This document shows, one piece after another, positions 52,985 through 63,512 of a stretch of DNA of 64,000 bases. Positions within the stretch are counted from its first letter, which is position 1. Each line of letters starts with the position of its first letter. The notes beneath the pieces are model-generated. The model searched no databases. It was not told the origin of the DNA and saw only the letters and a list, made by a program, of their open reading frames with translations. Origin of the DNA: Sphingomonas sp. MA1305 (lineage in GTDB: Bacteria > Pseudomonadota > Alphaproteobacteria > Sphingomonadales > Sphingomonadaceae); assembly GCF_016107325.1 (NCBI RefSeq), contig NZ_RCVT01000001.1:62001-126000 (forward strand). Reading direction: 5' to 3'. Position numbers and translations under genes: made by a program.

Positions 52985-53655
52985 GCCGGATTGCCCTCAC
53001 CCGCGGTCAGCCGATAGCCGCGACCGCGCACCGTCTCGATCATCTCCGCTCCGATCTTGCGGCGGAGCCGTGCGACGATCACCTCGAGCGAGTTGGAATC
53101 GTTATCGGCATCATATTCGTAGACGCGCTCGATCAGCTCGCCGCGGTCGACGACGACCTCGCGGCGCAGCATCAGCGCCGACAGCACGCGCCATTCGAAG
53201 GCGGTCAGCTTGAGCGGCAAGCCATCCAGATCGAAATGCCCCAATTGCGTGTCATAGCCCAGCCGCCCGCAGGTGATCCGCGCCGCCGCATGCCCCGCCG
53301 CACGGCGGACCAGGGCGCGCAGCCGCATCACCACCTCCTCGATACGGAACGGCTTGGTCAGATAATCGTCGGCACCGGCCTTGAAGCCCGCGACCTTTTC
53401 CGACCAGGCGTCGCGCGCCGTCAGGATCAATACCGGCAGATCGCGCCCCGCCTTGCGCCAGGCGGCCAGCACCGACAGACCATCGACCTTGGGCAGGCCG
53501 AGATCGAGAACCGCCGCATCATACCGTTCGGTGTCGCCGAGATGCAGCCCTTCCTCGCCGTCGCGCGCGACGTCGACGGCGCAATTTTCCGCCCGCAGCG
53601 CGCGTGCGATCTCGCTTGCCAGCGCCTCGTCGTCTTCGACCAGCAGAATACGCAC
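52981..53655 (-). CDS. OmpR-family response regulator (PhoP/QseB-like)
   Basis: A 224-residue regulator: receiver domain with Asp51 (VLDLGLPKVDG), Thr/Lys signalling residues (LTARD, TKPF), and a winged-helix DNA-binding domain (~125-220, LTAFEWRVLSALM, DSNSLEVIVARLRRKIG, VRGRGYRL). The start is GTG 53655 (V/M-RILLVEDDEALA). The short spacing to the kinase (GTGA overlap) confirms a two-gene operon. The divergent neighbour encodes a periplasmic OB-fold protein, as in the qseBC/ygiW arrangement of enterobacteria. Confidence 0.94.
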   Translation of the reverse strand: MRILLVEDDEALASEIARALRAENCAVDVARDGEEGLHLGDTERYDAAVLDLGLPKVDGLSVLAAWRKAGRDLPVLILTARDAWSEKVAGFKAGADDYLTKPFRIEEVVMRLRALVRRAAGHAAARITCGRLGYDTQLGHFDLDGLPLKLTAFEWRVLSALMLRREVVVDRGELIERVYEYDADNDSNSLEVIVARLRRKIGAEMIETVRGRGYRLTAGEGNPA

Positions 53656-53708
53656 CGAATAGGTCCCTCTTCGACAGGCTGCGCCTATTGCGCCAACCCA
53701 AACCCAAT

Positions 53709-53726
53709 CTGAACGATCCGGTTCAG
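53709..53726. promoter_or_regulatory. CTGAAC-N6-GTTCAG palindrome and CAACCCAAACCC direct repeats
   Basis: In the 132-bp spacer between the divergent response regulator and OB-fold genes, CTGAAC and GTTCAG form a perfect inverted repeat with a 6-bp centre. The direct repeat AACCCA-AACCCA lies just to its left (53695-53706), the sort of tandem half-sites bound by OmpR-family dimers. Confidence 0.45.
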
Positions 53727-53756
53727 CCTGGCCGCGACCCGAATCACCTATACCGG

Positions 53757-53779
53757 CCTTCGTCACCAAGAACGAAGGA
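53757..53779 (+). promoter_or_regulatory. Leader hairpin covering the ribosome-binding site of the OB-fold gene
   Basis: CCTTCGT (53757-53763) can pair with ACGAAGG (53772-53778) across an 8-base loop. The right arm contains most of the AAGGA Shine-Dalgarno sequence (53775-53779) serving ATG 53788, so the stem could limit translation. Confidence 0.4.
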
Positions 53780-53787
53780 CAGTCACG

Positions 53788-54417
53788 ATGAAGACGTTCG
53801 CTTCCCCCAAGACCCGCTTCGCCCTGGCCGGCGTGGCGCTGCTGCTCGCCGGCGGCGGCGTCGGCTCGTCGATCACCCATGCCGTCCAGCCCGAGCGGGT
53901 GATGGCCGCCGCGCCGCCGGTGCGGATCGCGTCGCTCGCCAATCTGCAGGCGCCGCTGATCGGCGCGCCGATCGCCACCGTGCGCGGCCGCATCGTCGAA
54001 CAATATGGCCGGCGCGTCGTGCTCGACGACGGCAGCGGTCGCGTGCTGGTGGAAACCGGCCCGGATCGCACTGGCGCCCCCAGCTTCGCGATCGGTCAGA
54101 CGATCACCGCGCAGGGCCGCTACGACCAGGGGTCGATCCATGCGATCTATCTGATCGGCGCCGACGGCCGCGCCTATGCCGCCGAACCGCCGCACGGCCC
54201 GCACCCCGGCCCGGGCGGGCCTGGGGGTCCGGGCGGTCCGGAAGGCCCGCGGCCGCCGCACGGCGATCGCGGCCCCGGCGACGGCGCGCCGCCGCCTCCG
54301 CCGCCGGCCGGCGGCGCTCCGGCCCCCGTGCCTGGCGCGGCACCGGTCCCGACGGGGGCTCCGGCTCCTGCCGCCGCACCGACCGCGGCGCCCGCCGCCA
54401 CGGCCCCGCGCGCCTGA
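53788..54417 (+). CDS. Exported OB-fold (YgiW-like) protein with Pro/Gly/Ala tail
   Basis: A 209-residue protein with a signal anchor or signal peptide (residues ~9-32) followed by a small OB-fold domain (~55-125; APIATVRGRIVEQYGRRVVLDDGSGRVLVETGP, GQTITAQGRYDQG). This resembles the bacterial OB-fold family of YgiW/YdeI (PF04076-like) periplasmic proteins linked to stress tolerance. Residues 130-209 are low complexity, first Gly/Pro/His-rich and then Ala/Pro-rich, perhaps a cell-wall spacer or metal-binding tail. It is divergent from the two-component genes and probably controlled by them. A hairpin covers its ribosome-binding site, and a clear terminator follows. Confidence 0.7.
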   Translation: MKTFASPKTRFALAGVALLLAGGGVGSSITHAVQPERVMAAAPPVRIASLANLQAPLIGAPIATVRGRIVEQYGRRVVLDDGSGRVLVETGPDRTGAPSFAIGQTITAQGRYDQGSIHAIYLIGADGRAYAAEPPHGPHPGPGGPGGPGGPEGPRPPHGDRGPGDGAPPPPPPAGGAPAPVPGAAPVPTGAPAPAAAPTAAPAATAPRA

Positions 54418-54434
54418 TCGCGTAACCGCATAAT

Positions 54435-54476
54435 AAGGCGCCGTCCGGTACGCTACCGGGCGGCGCCTTTCGCTTT
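54435..54476 (+). terminator. Rho-independent terminator after the OB-fold gene
   Basis: A 15-bp stem (AAGGCGCCGTCCGGT / ACCGGGCGGCGCCTT, one G-U pair) with loop ACGCT is followed by TTTCGCTTTATG. It is 17 bp after the OB-fold stop and ends that transcript before the hybrid kinase gene. Confidence 0.85.
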
Positions 54477-54508
54477 ATGTTGTCGGGACGGCGGCTTATG
54501 CTGCTGGA

Positions 54509-56539
54509 ATGGGGGAAGAAACGGCCGGACAGGCGGAACGGGTCGGGGGTGACATCGAACGCGGTGCCGCCGACACCGAGCGGCTCCAGCTCGCGCTCGC
54601 CGCCGGCGCGATCATCGGCACCTGGTTCTGGGACCTGCCGAATGACCGCTTCACCATCGACGCGCAATTCGCCGAGGCCTTCGGTATCGATCCGGCGCTC
54701 GATCGCGAGGCGCTGACCTTCGATCAGATCGTCGACACCGTCCATCCCGATGACAAGCCGGGGCTGGTCGCCGCGATCGACGCGGTGATCGCGCGCGGCG
54801 GCGCCTATGCCCATCAATATCGGGTGCGCCGTGCCGATGGCGCCTACCATTGGATCGAGGCCAACGGCCGCGTCGAAATGGCGGCCGATGGCACGGCGGA
54901 ACGCTTCGCCGGCGTGCTGCTCGACGTCGGCCACCAGCGGGCGATGCAGGCGGAGCGGGATCGCGCCCATGCGCTCGCCGCCGCGATCGTCGAGGCGGTG
55001 CCGGGCGTCGTCTACGCCAAGGACCGGCAGGGGCGGATGCTGCTCGGCAATGCCGGCACCACTGCGCTGATCGGCGTGCCGCCGGAACGCTATCTCGGCC
55101 GGACGGATGCCGAATTCCTCGCCGATCCCGAACAGGCGCGGCGGATCATGGCGACGGATCGCCGCATCATGATGACGGGCGTGCTCGAACAGGTCGAGGA
55201 GGAGGTCAGCCTCCCCGACGGCGAGTCGGCGATCTGGCTGTCGACCAAGGCGCCGCTGCGCAATGCGGCGGGCGAGGTGATCGGGCTGGTCGGATCGTCG
55301 CTCGACATCACCGCGCGCAAGCGGATCGAGCAGGAGCGCGAGGCGCTGAACGAACTGCTCGAAGGTCGCGTCGCCGCCGCCATCGCCGAACGCGAGCAGA
55401 TCGAGGAGGTGATGCGCCAGTCGCAGAAGATGGAGGCGGTCGGCCAGCTGACCGGCGGCGTCGCGCACGACTTCAACAATCTTCTCACCATCATCCGCTC
55501 GTCGGTCGATCTGCTGCGGCGGCCCGACCTGCCCGACGAGCGCCGCCGCCGCTATCTCGACGCGGTGTCGGACACGGTCGACCGCGCCGCCAAGCTGACG
55601 CGGCAGTTGCTCGCCTTTGCGCGGCGGCAGGCGCTGCGACCCGAGACCTTCGATGCTTGTGCCAAGCTCGACGAGGTCGGCGACATGCTCGACACGCTGA
55701 CCGGCGCGCGTGTCGACATCGCGCTCGATCTGCCGGGCACCCCCTGCTTCATCCACGCCGACGTCAGCCAGTTCGAAACCGCCCTGGTCAACATGGTGGT
55801 GAACGCCCGCGACGCGATGGACGGCAGCGGCACCATCACGCTGCGCGTGGCGGCGGACCGCCCGCTGCCGCCGATCCGCGGCCACGGCGGCGGCGGCGGC
55901 CCGTTCGTCGCCGTGTCGATCGTCGACCGTGGCGAAGGGATTCCCGCCCATCATCTCGCCAGCATCTTCGAACCGTTCTTCACGACCAAGGGCGTCGGCA
56001 AGGGCACCGGCCTCGGCCTCAGCCAGGTGTTCGGCTTCGCCAAGCAATCGGGCGGCGACATCGACGTCGACAGCGTGGTCGGCGAGGGCAGCCGATTCAC
56101 CCTCTACCTGCCGCAGGTCGGGGCGCCGATGCCGCAAGTCGAAACGGTCACCGCCACCGCCGCGCTGCGCGGGCAGGGCAGCCGGGTGCTGGTGGTCGAG
56201 GACAATGTCGACGTCGGCGCCTTCTCGTCGCAAATCCTCGCCGACCTCGGCTATGACGCGGATTGCGTGACGAGCGGGGAATCGGCGCTCGCCGCGCTGG
56301 GGGCGAATGGCGCCGGCTATGACGTCGTCTTTTCCGACGTGGTGATGCCGGGGATGGGCGGGCTGGAACTCGCACGCACGTTGCGCGAGCGATGGCCGGC
56401 GCTGCCCGTGATCCTCGCGTCGGGTTACAGCCACGTGCTGGCGGAGGACGCCGATCACGGCTTTCCGCTGCTCCACAAGCCCTATTCCGCCGAGCAATTA
56501 TCGGGTGCGCTGCGCGCGGTCCTTCGTAGCGGGGCCTGA
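54509..56539 (+). CDS. PAS-domain hybrid histidine kinase
   Basis: A 676-residue soluble (no membrane segment) hybrid kinase. Two PAS domains (about residues 28-142 with [22 protein letters not shown], and 150-272), a coiled-coil linker, HisKA with His320 in [12 protein letters not shown], HATPase with [21 protein letters not shown] and GKGTGLGLS, and a C-terminal receiver with Asp610 in [12 protein letters not shown]. Such kinases sense cytoplasmic redox, light or ligand cues through PAS; no flavin-binding GxNCRFLQ motif is seen, so it is not a LOV kinase. A separate output regulator is not adjacent. The start at ATG 54509 follows the upstream terminator by 33 bp. Confidence 0.92.
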   Translation: MGEETAGQAERVGGDIERGAADTERLQLALAAGAIIGTWFWDLPNDRFTIDAQFAEAFGIDPALDREALTFDQIVDTVHPDDKPGLVAAIDAVIARGGAYAHQYRVRRADGAYHWIEANGRVEMAADGTAERFAGVLLDVGHQRAMQAERDRAHALAAAIVEAVPGVVYAKDRQGRMLLGNAGTTALIGVPPERYLGRTDAEFLADPEQARRIMATDRRIMMTGVLEQVEEEVSLPDGESAIWLSTKAPLRNAAGEVIGLVGSSLDITARKRIEQEREALNELLEGRVAAAIAEREQIEEVMRQSQKMEAVGQLTGGVAHDFNNLLTIIRSSVDLLRRPDLPDERRRRYLDAVSDTVDRAAKLTRQLLAFARRQALRPETFDACAKLDEVGDMLDTLTGARVDIALDLPGTPCFIHADVSQFETALVNMVVNARDAMDGSGTITLRVAADRPLPPIRGHGGGGGPFVAVSIVDRGEGIPAHHLASIFEPFFTTKGVGKGTGLGLSQVFGFAKQSGGDIDVDSVVGEGSRFTLYLPQVGAPMPQVETVTATAALRGQGSRVLVVEDNVDVGAFSSQILADLGYDADCVTSGESALAALGANGAGYDVVFSDVVMPGMGGLELARTLRERWPALPVILASGYSHVLAEDADHGFPLLHKPYSAEQLSGALRAVLRSGA

Positions 56540-56548
56540 TCGGCGGCG

Positions 56549-57448
56549 TCAGCGGCCGCGGTCGGCCGCCAGCTGCTCGGCGGCGACGCGCTGCAGCGAC
56601 GCGGCGAGATCGGGTGACAGTCCCAGTTCGTCCGCGGCGCGCTCGCCCGAACCCAGGCTGCGCGGATCCACCCCGGTCACCCGCCCGAACACCATCAGCG
56701 CCTCCAGATAATAGCCGGCGATGCTAGCGTGATATTGGTCGTACGACCACAGATTGACCTGGCCGTAGGTGATGCCGTCATAGGGATCGGGATCGGCGAC
56801 CGCCGTCGCCATCGCGCGCGTCCAGGCCTGACCCACGGCGACGACCTCGCTCGCCCGGTTGACGCGGCGGGCGCGATCGGCGGCGACGCGCAGATCGTCG
56901 GCCATCGCCGCGATGCCGCGCCCGTACCAATGGCCGCCCGGCCGATAGGTCTGGTCGGCGCGGCTCCATGTCGCGGTCAGCGCGATGCGGACGTTGGGGT
57001 TGCGGCCGCGGAACAGCTCCGCCAGCCGCCCGACCGCGGCGATATAGCGGGTCGGATCGCCCGGCCGCTCGCGGTCGAGCGTGCTGAACTCCTGCAGCAC
57101 CACCGTATCCCATGGCCGATCGAACAGGTGCCGCCGCTCGTCATAATGCCAGGCGAGGCTCTGGCCGCCCTGCGTCTCCAGGCTGACCGCATAGCGCAGC
57201 CCGGCCTGCTCGGTGAACGCCTTGAACAGGGCAGGCACGCCGCCATAGCCCTGACCGGTCAGATCGGTGACGCGGTCGGCATGCCAGTTGCGCACCGCCG
57301 AATGCGCGCCCTGCGTGAAGCTGTTGCCGATGAACAGGATCGTGCGCGGCGTCGCGGTCACCGGCGGCGGCACGATCCGCTGCCCGTTGCGGGCGAGCGC
57401 CGGCACGGGGGCGACGAGGACGGTGGCGGCGATCAGGGCACGGATCAT
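56549..57448 (-). CDS. Secreted SGNH-fold hydrolase
   Basis: A 299-residue exported protein with signal peptide (MIRALIAATVLVAPVPALA). Near the mature N-terminus ILFIGNSFTQGAHSA provides the nucleophile Ser of an SGNH/GDSL hydrolase (block I), and YDQYHASIAGYYLEAL supplies the DxxH of block V; TVVLQEFSTLD and HWYGRGIAAMADDLR fit the intervening fold. Such enzymes are esterases of sugars, lipids or polymers. An in-frame ATG at 57460 is an alternative start. Divergent from bioF with about 106-118 bp between; convergent with the hybrid kinase gene. Substrate unknown. Confidence 0.75.
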   Translation of the reverse strand: MIRALIAATVLVAPVPALARNGQRIVPPPVTATPRTILFIGNSFTQGAHSAVRNWHADRVTDLTGQGYGGVPALFKAFTEQAGLRYAVSLETQGGQSLAWHYDERRHLFDRPWDTVVLQEFSTLDRERPGDPTRYIAAVGRLAELFRGRNPNVRIALTATWSRADQTYRPGGHWYGRGIAAMADDLRVAADRARRVNRASEVVAVGQAWTRAMATAVADPDPYDGITYGQVNLWSYDQYHASIAGYYLEALMVFGRVTGVDPRSLGSGERAADELGLSPDLAASLQRVAAEQLAADRGR

Positions 57449-57566
57449 GACGGGGGCCATGCCAGATCGGGAGGGCGGGGGGCAATATCGGCCGGTCCCG
57501 CCGTCGGCGACGGATCGGTGCAGCCCGATGACGCCCGCGCGATCAGCCGCTATCAGCCCGGACATC

Positions 57567-58691
57567 ATGTCGCGTTTCCACCAGGACGACCTTGCCCGCC
57601 TCGCCGCCGTCGATCGCCTGCGCCAACTGCGTCCGCGGGCCGGGATCGACTTCGCCTCCAATGACTATCTCGGCCTCGCCGCCTCGTCTCGACTGCGCGA
57701 GGCGGTGGCGGAAGCCCTAGCGCGCGGCGTCGCCGTCGGCTCGGGCGGCTCGCGGCTGCTGCGCGGCAACGACCCGGAACATGAGGCGCTGGAGGCGGAG
57801 GCGGCGGTGCATTTCGGCAGCGAGACGGCGCTGTTCTTCGCCACCGGCTTTGCCGCCAATCAGGCGCTGTTCGCGACATTGCCGCAGCCGCAGGACCTGA
57901 TCGTCCACGATGCCCATGTCCACGCCAGCGCGCACGATGGCATGCGCCTCGGCCGCAGCCCGCGCGTCGCCGCCGCCCACAACGACGCCGACGCCTTCGA
58001 CGCCGCCATCCGCCGCTGGCGCCGCGACGGCGGGACCGGCACGCCGTGGATCGCGGTCGAGAGCCTCTATTCGATGGACGGCGATGTCGCGCCGCTCGAC
58101 GATCTGGCCGCCATCGCCGACCGCCACGACGCGATGCTGGTCATCGACGAAGCCCATGCCACCGGCGTGTTCGGGCCGGAGGGGCGGGGCCTCGCGCACC
58201 GGCTGCACGCACGATCCAACGTCGTCACCTTGCATACGTGCGGTAAGGCCCTGGGGGCGGAAGGGGGCCTGGTCTGCCTGTCCGCGACCCTGCGCGATTT
58301 CCTGGTCAATCGCGGCCGCAGCTTCGTCTTCTCGACCGCGCCTTCGCCGCTGATGGCGGCGGCGGTGCGCGAGAGCCTGCGCATCCTCGCTGACGAGCCG
58401 GAGCGACAGGTCGCGCTCCGCGCGCTCGTGACCCACGCGGCCGACCGGCTGACCCCGCTCGGCATCCCCGCGACGGGCACGCAGATCGTCCCGGTCATCC
58501 TCGGCAGCGACGGTGCCGCGGTCGCGCGGGCCGCGGCATTGCAGGCGACCGGGTTCGACATACGCGCGATCCGGCCGCCGACGGTCGCGCCGGGCACCGC
58601 GCGGCTGCGCCTGTCGATCACGCTCAACGTCGATGCGGCGGCGATCGACGCCCTGGGCGATGCCCTCGCCGCCGCCCTGGAGGAAGCATGA
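57567..58691 (+). CDS. bioF: 8-amino-7-oxononanoate synthase BioF
   Basis: BioF condenses pimeloyl-ACP (or -CoA) with alanine to give 8-amino-7-oxononanoate, the first ring-assembly step of biotin synthesis. The 374-residue PLP enzyme shows [10 protein letters not shown] (28-37), [23 protein letters not shown] and the PLP lysine Lys227 in [14 protein letters not shown] 57567 matches the family start ([12 protein letters not shown]). It overlaps bioD by four bases (ATGA). The order is bioF-bioD-bioA; bioB is not in the window. Confidence 0.96.
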   Translation: MSRFHQDDLARLAAVDRLRQLRPRAGIDFASNDYLGLAASSRLREAVAEALARGVAVGSGGSRLLRGNDPEHEALEAEAAVHFGSETALFFATGFAANQALFATLPQPQDLIVHDAHVHASAHDGMRLGRSPRVAAAHNDADAFDAAIRRWRRDGGTGTPWIAVESLYSMDGDVAPLDDLAAIADRHDAMLVIDEAHATGVFGPEGRGLAHRLHARSNVVTLHTCGKALGAEGGLVCLSATLRDFLVNRGRSFVFSTAPSPLMAAAVRESLRILADEPERQVALRALVTHAADRLTPLGIPATGTQIVPVILGSDGAAVARAAALQATGFDIRAIRPPTVAPGTARLRLSITLNVDAAAIDALGDALAAALEEA

Positions 58692-59311
58692 CCACGATCG
58701 TCGTCACCGGTACCGATACCGACGTCGGCAAGACCGTCTTCGCCGCCGCGCTCGCCGCGGCATTGGACGCGCGCTATTGGAAGCCCGTGCAGGCGGGGGA
58801 CGACGACGGCAGCGACCGCGAACGCGTCGCCCGGCTCGCCGGCTTGCCGTCCGACGCACTGCTGCCCGAGGCCTATCGACTGCGCACGCCCTGTTCGCCG
58901 CATCGCGCCGCGCAGATCGACGGCGTGACGATCGATCCGGCACGGCTGGCGCTGCCAAGCGTCGACGGTCCGCTGGTCGTCGAAGGTGCCGGCGGCGTGC
59001 TCGTGCCGCTGAACGACGACATGCTCTACGCCGATTTGTTCGCGCGCTGGCAGGCACCAGTTGTGCTGGTCGCCCGAACGCAGCTCGGCACCATCAACCA
59101 TAGCCTGTTGTCGATCGAGGCGCTGCGGACGCGGGGCGTGCCGATCCTCGGTATCGCCTTCATCGGTGACGCGCAGGAGGATAGCGAGGCGACGATCGCA
59201 CGAATCGGCGCGGTGCGCCGGCTCGGCCGCCTGCCGCGCCTCGACCCGTTGACGCCCGCCGCCCTCGCCACGGCCTTCGCGGCCGCCTTCGACGTTCGGG
59301 ATTTCGCATGA
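58688..59311 (+). CDS. bioD: Dethiobiotin synthetase BioD
   Basis: A 207-residue ATP-dependent carboxylase that closes the ureido ring of dethiobiotin. The P-loop GTDTDVGKT is at residues 8-16, the substrate lysine in YWKPVQAG, and [11 protein letters not shown] is the conserved glycine-rich loop. It overlaps bioF upstream and bioA downstream (ATGA each), so the three are translated together in the cytoplasm. Confidence 0.96.
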   Translation: MTTIVVTGTDTDVGKTVFAAALAAALDARYWKPVQAGDDDGSDRERVARLAGLPSDALLPEAYRLRTPCSPHRAAQIDGVTIDPARLALPSVDGPLVVEGAGGVLVPLNDDMLYADLFARWQAPVVLVARTQLGTINHSLLSIEALRTRGVPILGIAFIGDAQEDSEATIARIGAVRRLGRLPRLDPLTPAALATAFAAAFDVRDFA

Positions 59312-60555
59312 CCGATTCGCCCATCTGGCATCCCTTCACGCAGCACGGGCTCGGCGAGCCGATCCCGCTCGTCACCCATGCCGAGGGGGCGACGCTGTTC
59401 ACCCGCGACGGGCGCAGGATCGTCGATGCGATCTCGTCCTGGTGGGTGACGACGCACGGCCATGCACATCCCCGGATCGGCGCCGCGATCGCCGAACAGG
59501 CGGGTCGGCTCGACCAGATCATCTTCGCCGGTTGGACGCACGAGCCGGCCGAAGCGGTGGCGCGCGACCTCATCGCGATCATGCCGCCCGAACTGACGCG
59601 TGTCTTCTTCAGCGATTCTGGTTCGACCAGTGTCGAGGTCGCGCTGAAGATGGCGCTCGGCTATTGGCTGCATCGGGGCGAGCCGCGGCATCGCATCTTG
59701 GTCCTCGAACATGGCTATCACGGTGACACGATCGGCGCGATGTCGATCGGCGCGCGCGGCGCGTTCAACCGCGCCTACCAACCGTTGCTGTTCGACGTTG
59801 CGACCATTCCCTTTCCGGCGGCGGGGCGGGAGCAGGCGACGCTGGACGCGCTCGCCGCCGCCCTGCGGGAAAGCCCGGCCGCGCTGGTCGTCGAGCCGCT
59901 GATCGTCGGCGCAGGAGGCATGCTGACCTACCCCGCCTGGGTGCTGGCCGAAATGCGGCGGCTTTGCGCGGATGCGGGGGTGCTGTTCATCGCCGACGAG
60001 GTGATGACCGGCTGGGGCCGCACCGGCACGCTTCTGGCCTGCGAGCAGGCCGGCGTCGTGCCCGACATTCTGTGCCTGTCGAAGGGGCTGACCGGCGGCG
60101 CGGTGCCGCTGGCCGTGACCATGGCGATCGAGCCCATCTATCAGGCGCATCACGCCGCCGACCGATCGCGGATGTTCTTCCACTCGTCCAGCTACACCGC
60201 CAATCCGATCGCCTGCGCGGCGGCGGCGGCGAACTTGGCCATCTGGCGCGAAGAGCCGGTGCGGGAACGGATCGCGTCGCTCGCCGATCGCCAGCGCACG
60301 CGGCTGGCCGCACTGGCGCAGACGCCCGGCGTCGCCAATCCGCGCCAGCTCGGCACGATCGCCGCGGTCGACCTGCCGGGTGGCGACGGCGGCTATCTGT
60401 CCAAACGATCGCCGAGACTGCTCGCCTTCTTCCGCGAGCGGGGCCTGCTGCTCCGGCCGCTCGGCACGACGGTCTATGTCATGCCGCCCTATTGCATCGG
60501 CGATAACGACCTGGATGCGATCTATGCGGCGATCGCCGAGGCGGCGGCCCTTTGA
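59308..60555 (+). CDS. bioA: Adenosylmethionine-8-amino-7-oxononanoate aminotransferase BioA
   Basis: A 415-residue class III aminotransferase that converts 8-amino-7-oxononanoate to 7,8-diaminononanoate, unusually with SAM as amino donor. Seen: WHPFTQH at the N-terminus, [25 protein letters not shown], the cofactor Asp in [14 protein letters not shown], and PLP Lys259 in [10 protein letters not shown]. These are BioA-specific signatures. Last gene of the biotin operon; convergent with the photolyase gene after 30 bp, with no strong terminator seen. Confidence 0.96.
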   Translation: MTDSPIWHPFTQHGLGEPIPLVTHAEGATLFTRDGRRIVDAISSWWVTTHGHAHPRIGAAIAEQAGRLDQIIFAGWTHEPAEAVARDLIAIMPPELTRVFFSDSGSTSVEVALKMALGYWLHRGEPRHRILVLEHGYHGDTIGAMSIGARGAFNRAYQPLLFDVATIPFPAAGREQATLDALAAALRESPAALVVEPLIVGAGGMLTYPAWVLAEMRRLCADAGVLFIADEVMTGWGRTGTLLACEQAGVVPDILCLSKGLTGGAVPLAVTMAIEPIYQAHHAADRSRMFFHSSSYTANPIACAAAAANLAIWREEPVRERIASLADRQRTRLAALAQTPGVANPRQLGTIAAVDLPGGDGGYLSKRSPRLLAFFRERGLLLRPLGTTVYVMPPYCIGDNDLDAIYAAIAEAAAL

Positions 60556-60585
60556 AGCATCGCCCCGATCAACGGACTGCAACGA

Positions 60586-62073
60586 TCAGATCGGCACCTT
60601 CTCGCTGATATACGGATCCTTGGGCGGCTTGCGCGGCACATGCACCTTGATCGCGGGCCGTGCCGCCTGCTCCGCCAGCCACGCCGGACCGTTCTTCTGC
60701 TTGCGGATCGATGCGTCGGTCCGATAGGCAACCAGCCCGTAGATCGGCCGTCGGCCGTAGCCCGGCGCCGAATCCCCGAACGCCCAGGCGATGTTGCCGT
60801 AGGTCGACGGATCGCGGCCATCCAGACTGAACCGGTCGTTGAGGTAACAGGCGGTCGCCCAGCCTTCCTCCGGACTCGGCGTCATCTGGATCAGCCATTT
60901 CGCCCAGAACATCCGCACGTTGTTGTGCATCCAGCCGTCGAGCAGGAACTGCTTCTGACAGGCGTTCCAGCTTTCGTTGTCGGTCTCGCCATGGACCAAC
61001 GCATGCAGCGTCTCGCGGTTCGGCCGTTCGTCCTTGGCATGTTCGGCCAGCTCGCGCCGGGCATATTCGGGCAGCCGGGCATAGCTTTCCGGCACGCGCA
61101 TCCGCCGCGCCTTGTAGTGGAACCACTCGCGCCAGGTGAGCAATTCGTCCAGATATTTGCGGCGCTTTTCCGCCGACACATCCGCCGCCTGGACGGTGGC
61201 GATGATCTCGCGCGGGCCGATCATGCCGAAATGGAGATAGGGCGACAGCTCGCTCGCGCCATCGTCGCGCGAGGCGTCACCCCGCGCCTCGGCGTAGCGG
61301 GGCAGCACCTCCTCGGCCAGCCGCGTCAGCCGATCAGTGATCGCCGCGCGCGTCGCCGGGAAGCGCGGCGCCGGCGGCAGGTCGTGATCGATGGCAAGCC
61401 TGGCGATCAGCGCGTCGAGCGCGGCATCGTCCATCGTCGTCAGATCGTCGGGCTCGTAGGGCAGGGGGCCGTCATAGGCCGGCCGCTCCGGCTCCTCGTC
61501 ATGCCCCTCATACCATTGCTCGCGCACCTCCTCGTGTCGGCGGCGGAAGGCGCTGGTCGCGCGGATGTCATCCTTCAGCACCGCGGGCGGGACGGTGCAG
61601 GCGGCGTTGACCGCATAGACGGGCCGGCCGCTCTTCTCCGCCACCCGTTCCGCCTGCCATTGCGCCACGAAGGCCGGCTGGTCCTCCACCACCACCGCCG
61701 CGGCGCGTTCGGCGAGGCGGTAGACCAGACCCTTCTCGCGCTTGCCGGCGCGATCGACATATTGGATGCAGCGCAGGCCGCGGTCGCGGCATTGCCGCGC
61801 CAGTTCGCGCGACGCGCCGAGGATGAAGCGGTGCAACCGGTCGGAGGCGTAGGGATAATCCTCCCGCAGGCCGTGATAGACCAGCACCGGCAGGCCGGCG
61901 GCGTTGCCCAGTCGCACCGCCGCGTCGATCACCGGATTGTCGTGCCCGCGCAGCGCCTGTTGCAGCCAGCACAGCACGTAATCCGCCTTGGCCGGCGTTG
62001 CCGCCGCATTCATGGCGCGCACGCGCGGGGCCTCGTTCCAGTCGGCCAGCGGCTTGGGAAGGGTATCGCTCAT
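60586..62073 (-). CDS. Class II CPD DNA photolyase
   Basis: A 495-residue light-dependent repair enzyme that splits cyclobutane pyrimidine dimers. Class II hallmarks: [17 protein letters not shown] (FAD pocket), [10 protein letters not shown], the block around [19 protein letters not shown], and [24 protein letters not shown], with the N-terminal antenna domain [19 protein letters not shown]. The start is ATG 62073 ([22 protein letters not shown]); longer frames upstream would overlap the divergent pncB start at 62123, 49 bp away. Class II enzymes are sporadic in bacteria, but sphingomonads exposed to light often have one. Confidence 0.95.
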   Translation of the reverse strand: MSDTLPKPLADWNEAPRVRAMNAAATPAKADYVLCWLQQALRGHDNPVIDAAVRLGNAAGLPVLVYHGLREDYPYASDRLHRFILGASRELARQCRDRGLRCIQYVDRAGKREKGLVYRLAERAAAVVVEDQPAFVAQWQAERVAEKSGRPVYAVNAACTVPPAVLKDDIRATSAFRRRHEEVREQWYEGHDEEPERPAYDGPLPYEPDDLTTMDDAALDALIARLAIDHDLPPAPRFPATRAAITDRLTRLAEEVLPRYAEARGDASRDDGASELSPYLHFGMIGPREIIATVQAADVSAEKRRKYLDELLTWREWFHYKARRMRVPESYARLPEYARRELAEHAKDERPNRETLHALVHGETDNESWNACQKQFLLDGWMHNNVRMFWAKWLIQMTPSPEEGWATACYLNDRFSLDGRDPSTYGNIAWAFGDSAPGYGRRPIYGLVAYRTDASIRKQKNGPAWLAEQAARPAIKVHVPRKPPKDPYISEKVPI

Positions 62074-62122
62074 GCCGGCCCAACGCTTGCCGACGGGTTC
62101 GGTGTCAGGCAAGCCGCGCGCC

Positions 62123-63427
62123 ATGGCCGTCACCGATATCGCCACGCGCACCTGGGATCATAATTGGCGGCTCGATCCGATCGTGCGCAGCCTGCTCGAC
62201 ACCGATTTCTACAAATTGCTGATGCTGCAGATGATCCGGCATCTGCATGGCGATGTGCAGGCGACCTTCCGCCTGATCAACCGCACCACATCGGTGCGGC
62301 TGGCGGAGGTGATCGACGAGGGCGAACTGCGGGCACAGCTCGATCATGCGCGCACCCTCCGCTTCGCCAAGAAGGAGCTGATCTGGCTGGCGGGCAACAG
62401 CTTCTACGGTCGGGCGCAGATGTTCGCGCCCGACTTCATCGCCTGGCTCGCCGACTTCCGCCTGCCGCCCTACGAACTGCATGTCGTCGACGGTCAGTTC
62501 GAACTGACCTTCGAGGGACCCTGGACGCATACGACGATGTGGGAAATCCCGGCGCTCGCCATCGTCAACGAACTGCGCGCCCGCGCCGCGATGCGCGACA
62601 AGGGCCGGTTCGCGCTCGACGTGCTCTACGCCCGCGCCAAGGCCAAGCTGTGGGATAAGGTGGAGCGGTTGCGCGAACTGCCCGACCTCGTCCTTTCCGA
62701 CTTCGGCACGCGGCGGCGGCACGGCTTCCTGTGGCAGCGCTGGTGCGTCGAGGCGTTGAAGGAGGGGCTGGGGCCGCGGATGGTCGGCACCTCCAACGTA
62801 CTGCTGGCGATGGACAACGATCTGGAGGCGATCGGCACCAATGCGCACGAGCTGCCGATGGTGCTCGCCGCCCTCGCACAGACCGACGCCGGCATCGCCG
62901 CCGCGCCCTATCGCGTGCTGGAGGAATGGCAGGCGCATTATGCCGGCAATCTGCTCGTCGTTCTGCCGGACGCCTTCGGGACGGAGGCGTTCCTGCGCGA
63001 TGCCCCGGCCTGGGTCGCCGACTGGACCGGCTTCCGCCCCGACAGCGCGCCGCCGATCGCGGCGGGCGAGCGGATCATCCGCTGGTGGCAGGAGCACGGC
63101 CAGGACCCGGCGTCGAAACTGCTGATCTTCTCCGACGGCATGGATGTCGACAGCATCGAGCGGGTCTACCACCATTTCCACGGCCGGGTGCGAATGAGCT
63201 TCGGCTGGGGCACGAATCTGACCAACGACTTCCGCGGCTGCGATCCCGACGGCCAGCCGGGGCTCGAGCCGATCTCGCTGGTCGCCAAGGTAGTCAGCGC
63301 CAACGGCCGGCCCGCGGTCAAGCTCTCCGACAACCCGGCCAAGGCGACCGGCGCGTCGGAGGAGATCGCGCGCTATCTGCGCATCTTCGGCGGCGACGGC
63401 CGGACGACGACGGCGGTCGCGGTCTAG
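62123..63427 (+). CDS. pncB: Nicotinate phosphoribosyltransferase PncB
   Basis: A 434-residue enzyme that joins nicotinate to PRPP, giving NaMN in NAD salvage. Family signatures: [15 protein letters not shown] near the N-terminus, FLINRTTS-like sequence ([11 protein letters not shown]), [31 protein letters not shown] with the catalytic His, and [17 protein letters not shown] toward the C-terminus. ATG 62123 fits the family start. It is divergent from the photolyase gene and followed by an imperfect hairpin (63438-63460). Confidence 0.96.
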   Translation: MAVTDIATRTWDHNWRLDPIVRSLLDTDFYKLLMLQMIRHLHGDVQATFRLINRTTSVRLAEVIDEGELRAQLDHARTLRFAKKELIWLAGNSFYGRAQMFAPDFIAWLADFRLPPYELHVVDGQFELTFEGPWTHTTMWEIPALAIVNELRARAAMRDKGRFALDVLYARAKAKLWDKVERLRELPDLVLSDFGTRRRHGFLWQRWCVEALKEGLGPRMVGTSNVLLAMDNDLEAIGTNAHELPMVLAALAQTDAGIAAAPYRVLEEWQAHYAGNLLVVLPDAFGTEAFLRDAPAWVADWTGFRPDSAPPIAAGERIIRWWQEHGQDPASKLLIFSDGMDVDSIERVYHHFHGRVRMSFGWGTNLTNDFRGCDPDGQPGLEPISLVAKVVSANGRPAVKLSDNPAKATGASEEIARYLRIFGGDGRTTTAVAV

Positions 63428-63437
63428 GGTCTGCTTA

Positions 63438-63460
63438 GCCCCCCCCTGAAAAGGAGGGGC
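63438..63460. terminator. Imperfect GC hairpin after pncB
   Basis: GCCCCCCCCT, GAAA and AGGAGGGGC form a stem with a bulge and one mismatch. Like the element at 6846-6884 it has CCCC/GGGG arms and may be an extragenic palindrome that also stops transcription between convergent pncB and treY. Confidence 0.45.
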
Positions 63461-63512
63461 GCTTCTGCCCGCCGTCATCGGCTCTCGTCCTTCCCGGCGC
63501 GCGGGGAGGATT

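Noticed and set aside
56549..57448. SGNH hydrolase as a pimeloyl-ester hydrolase serving the divergent biotin genes
   Set aside because: It has a signal peptide and should be secreted, whereas pimeloyl-ACP ester cleavage is cytoplasmic; the fold also differs from BioH-type enzymes.
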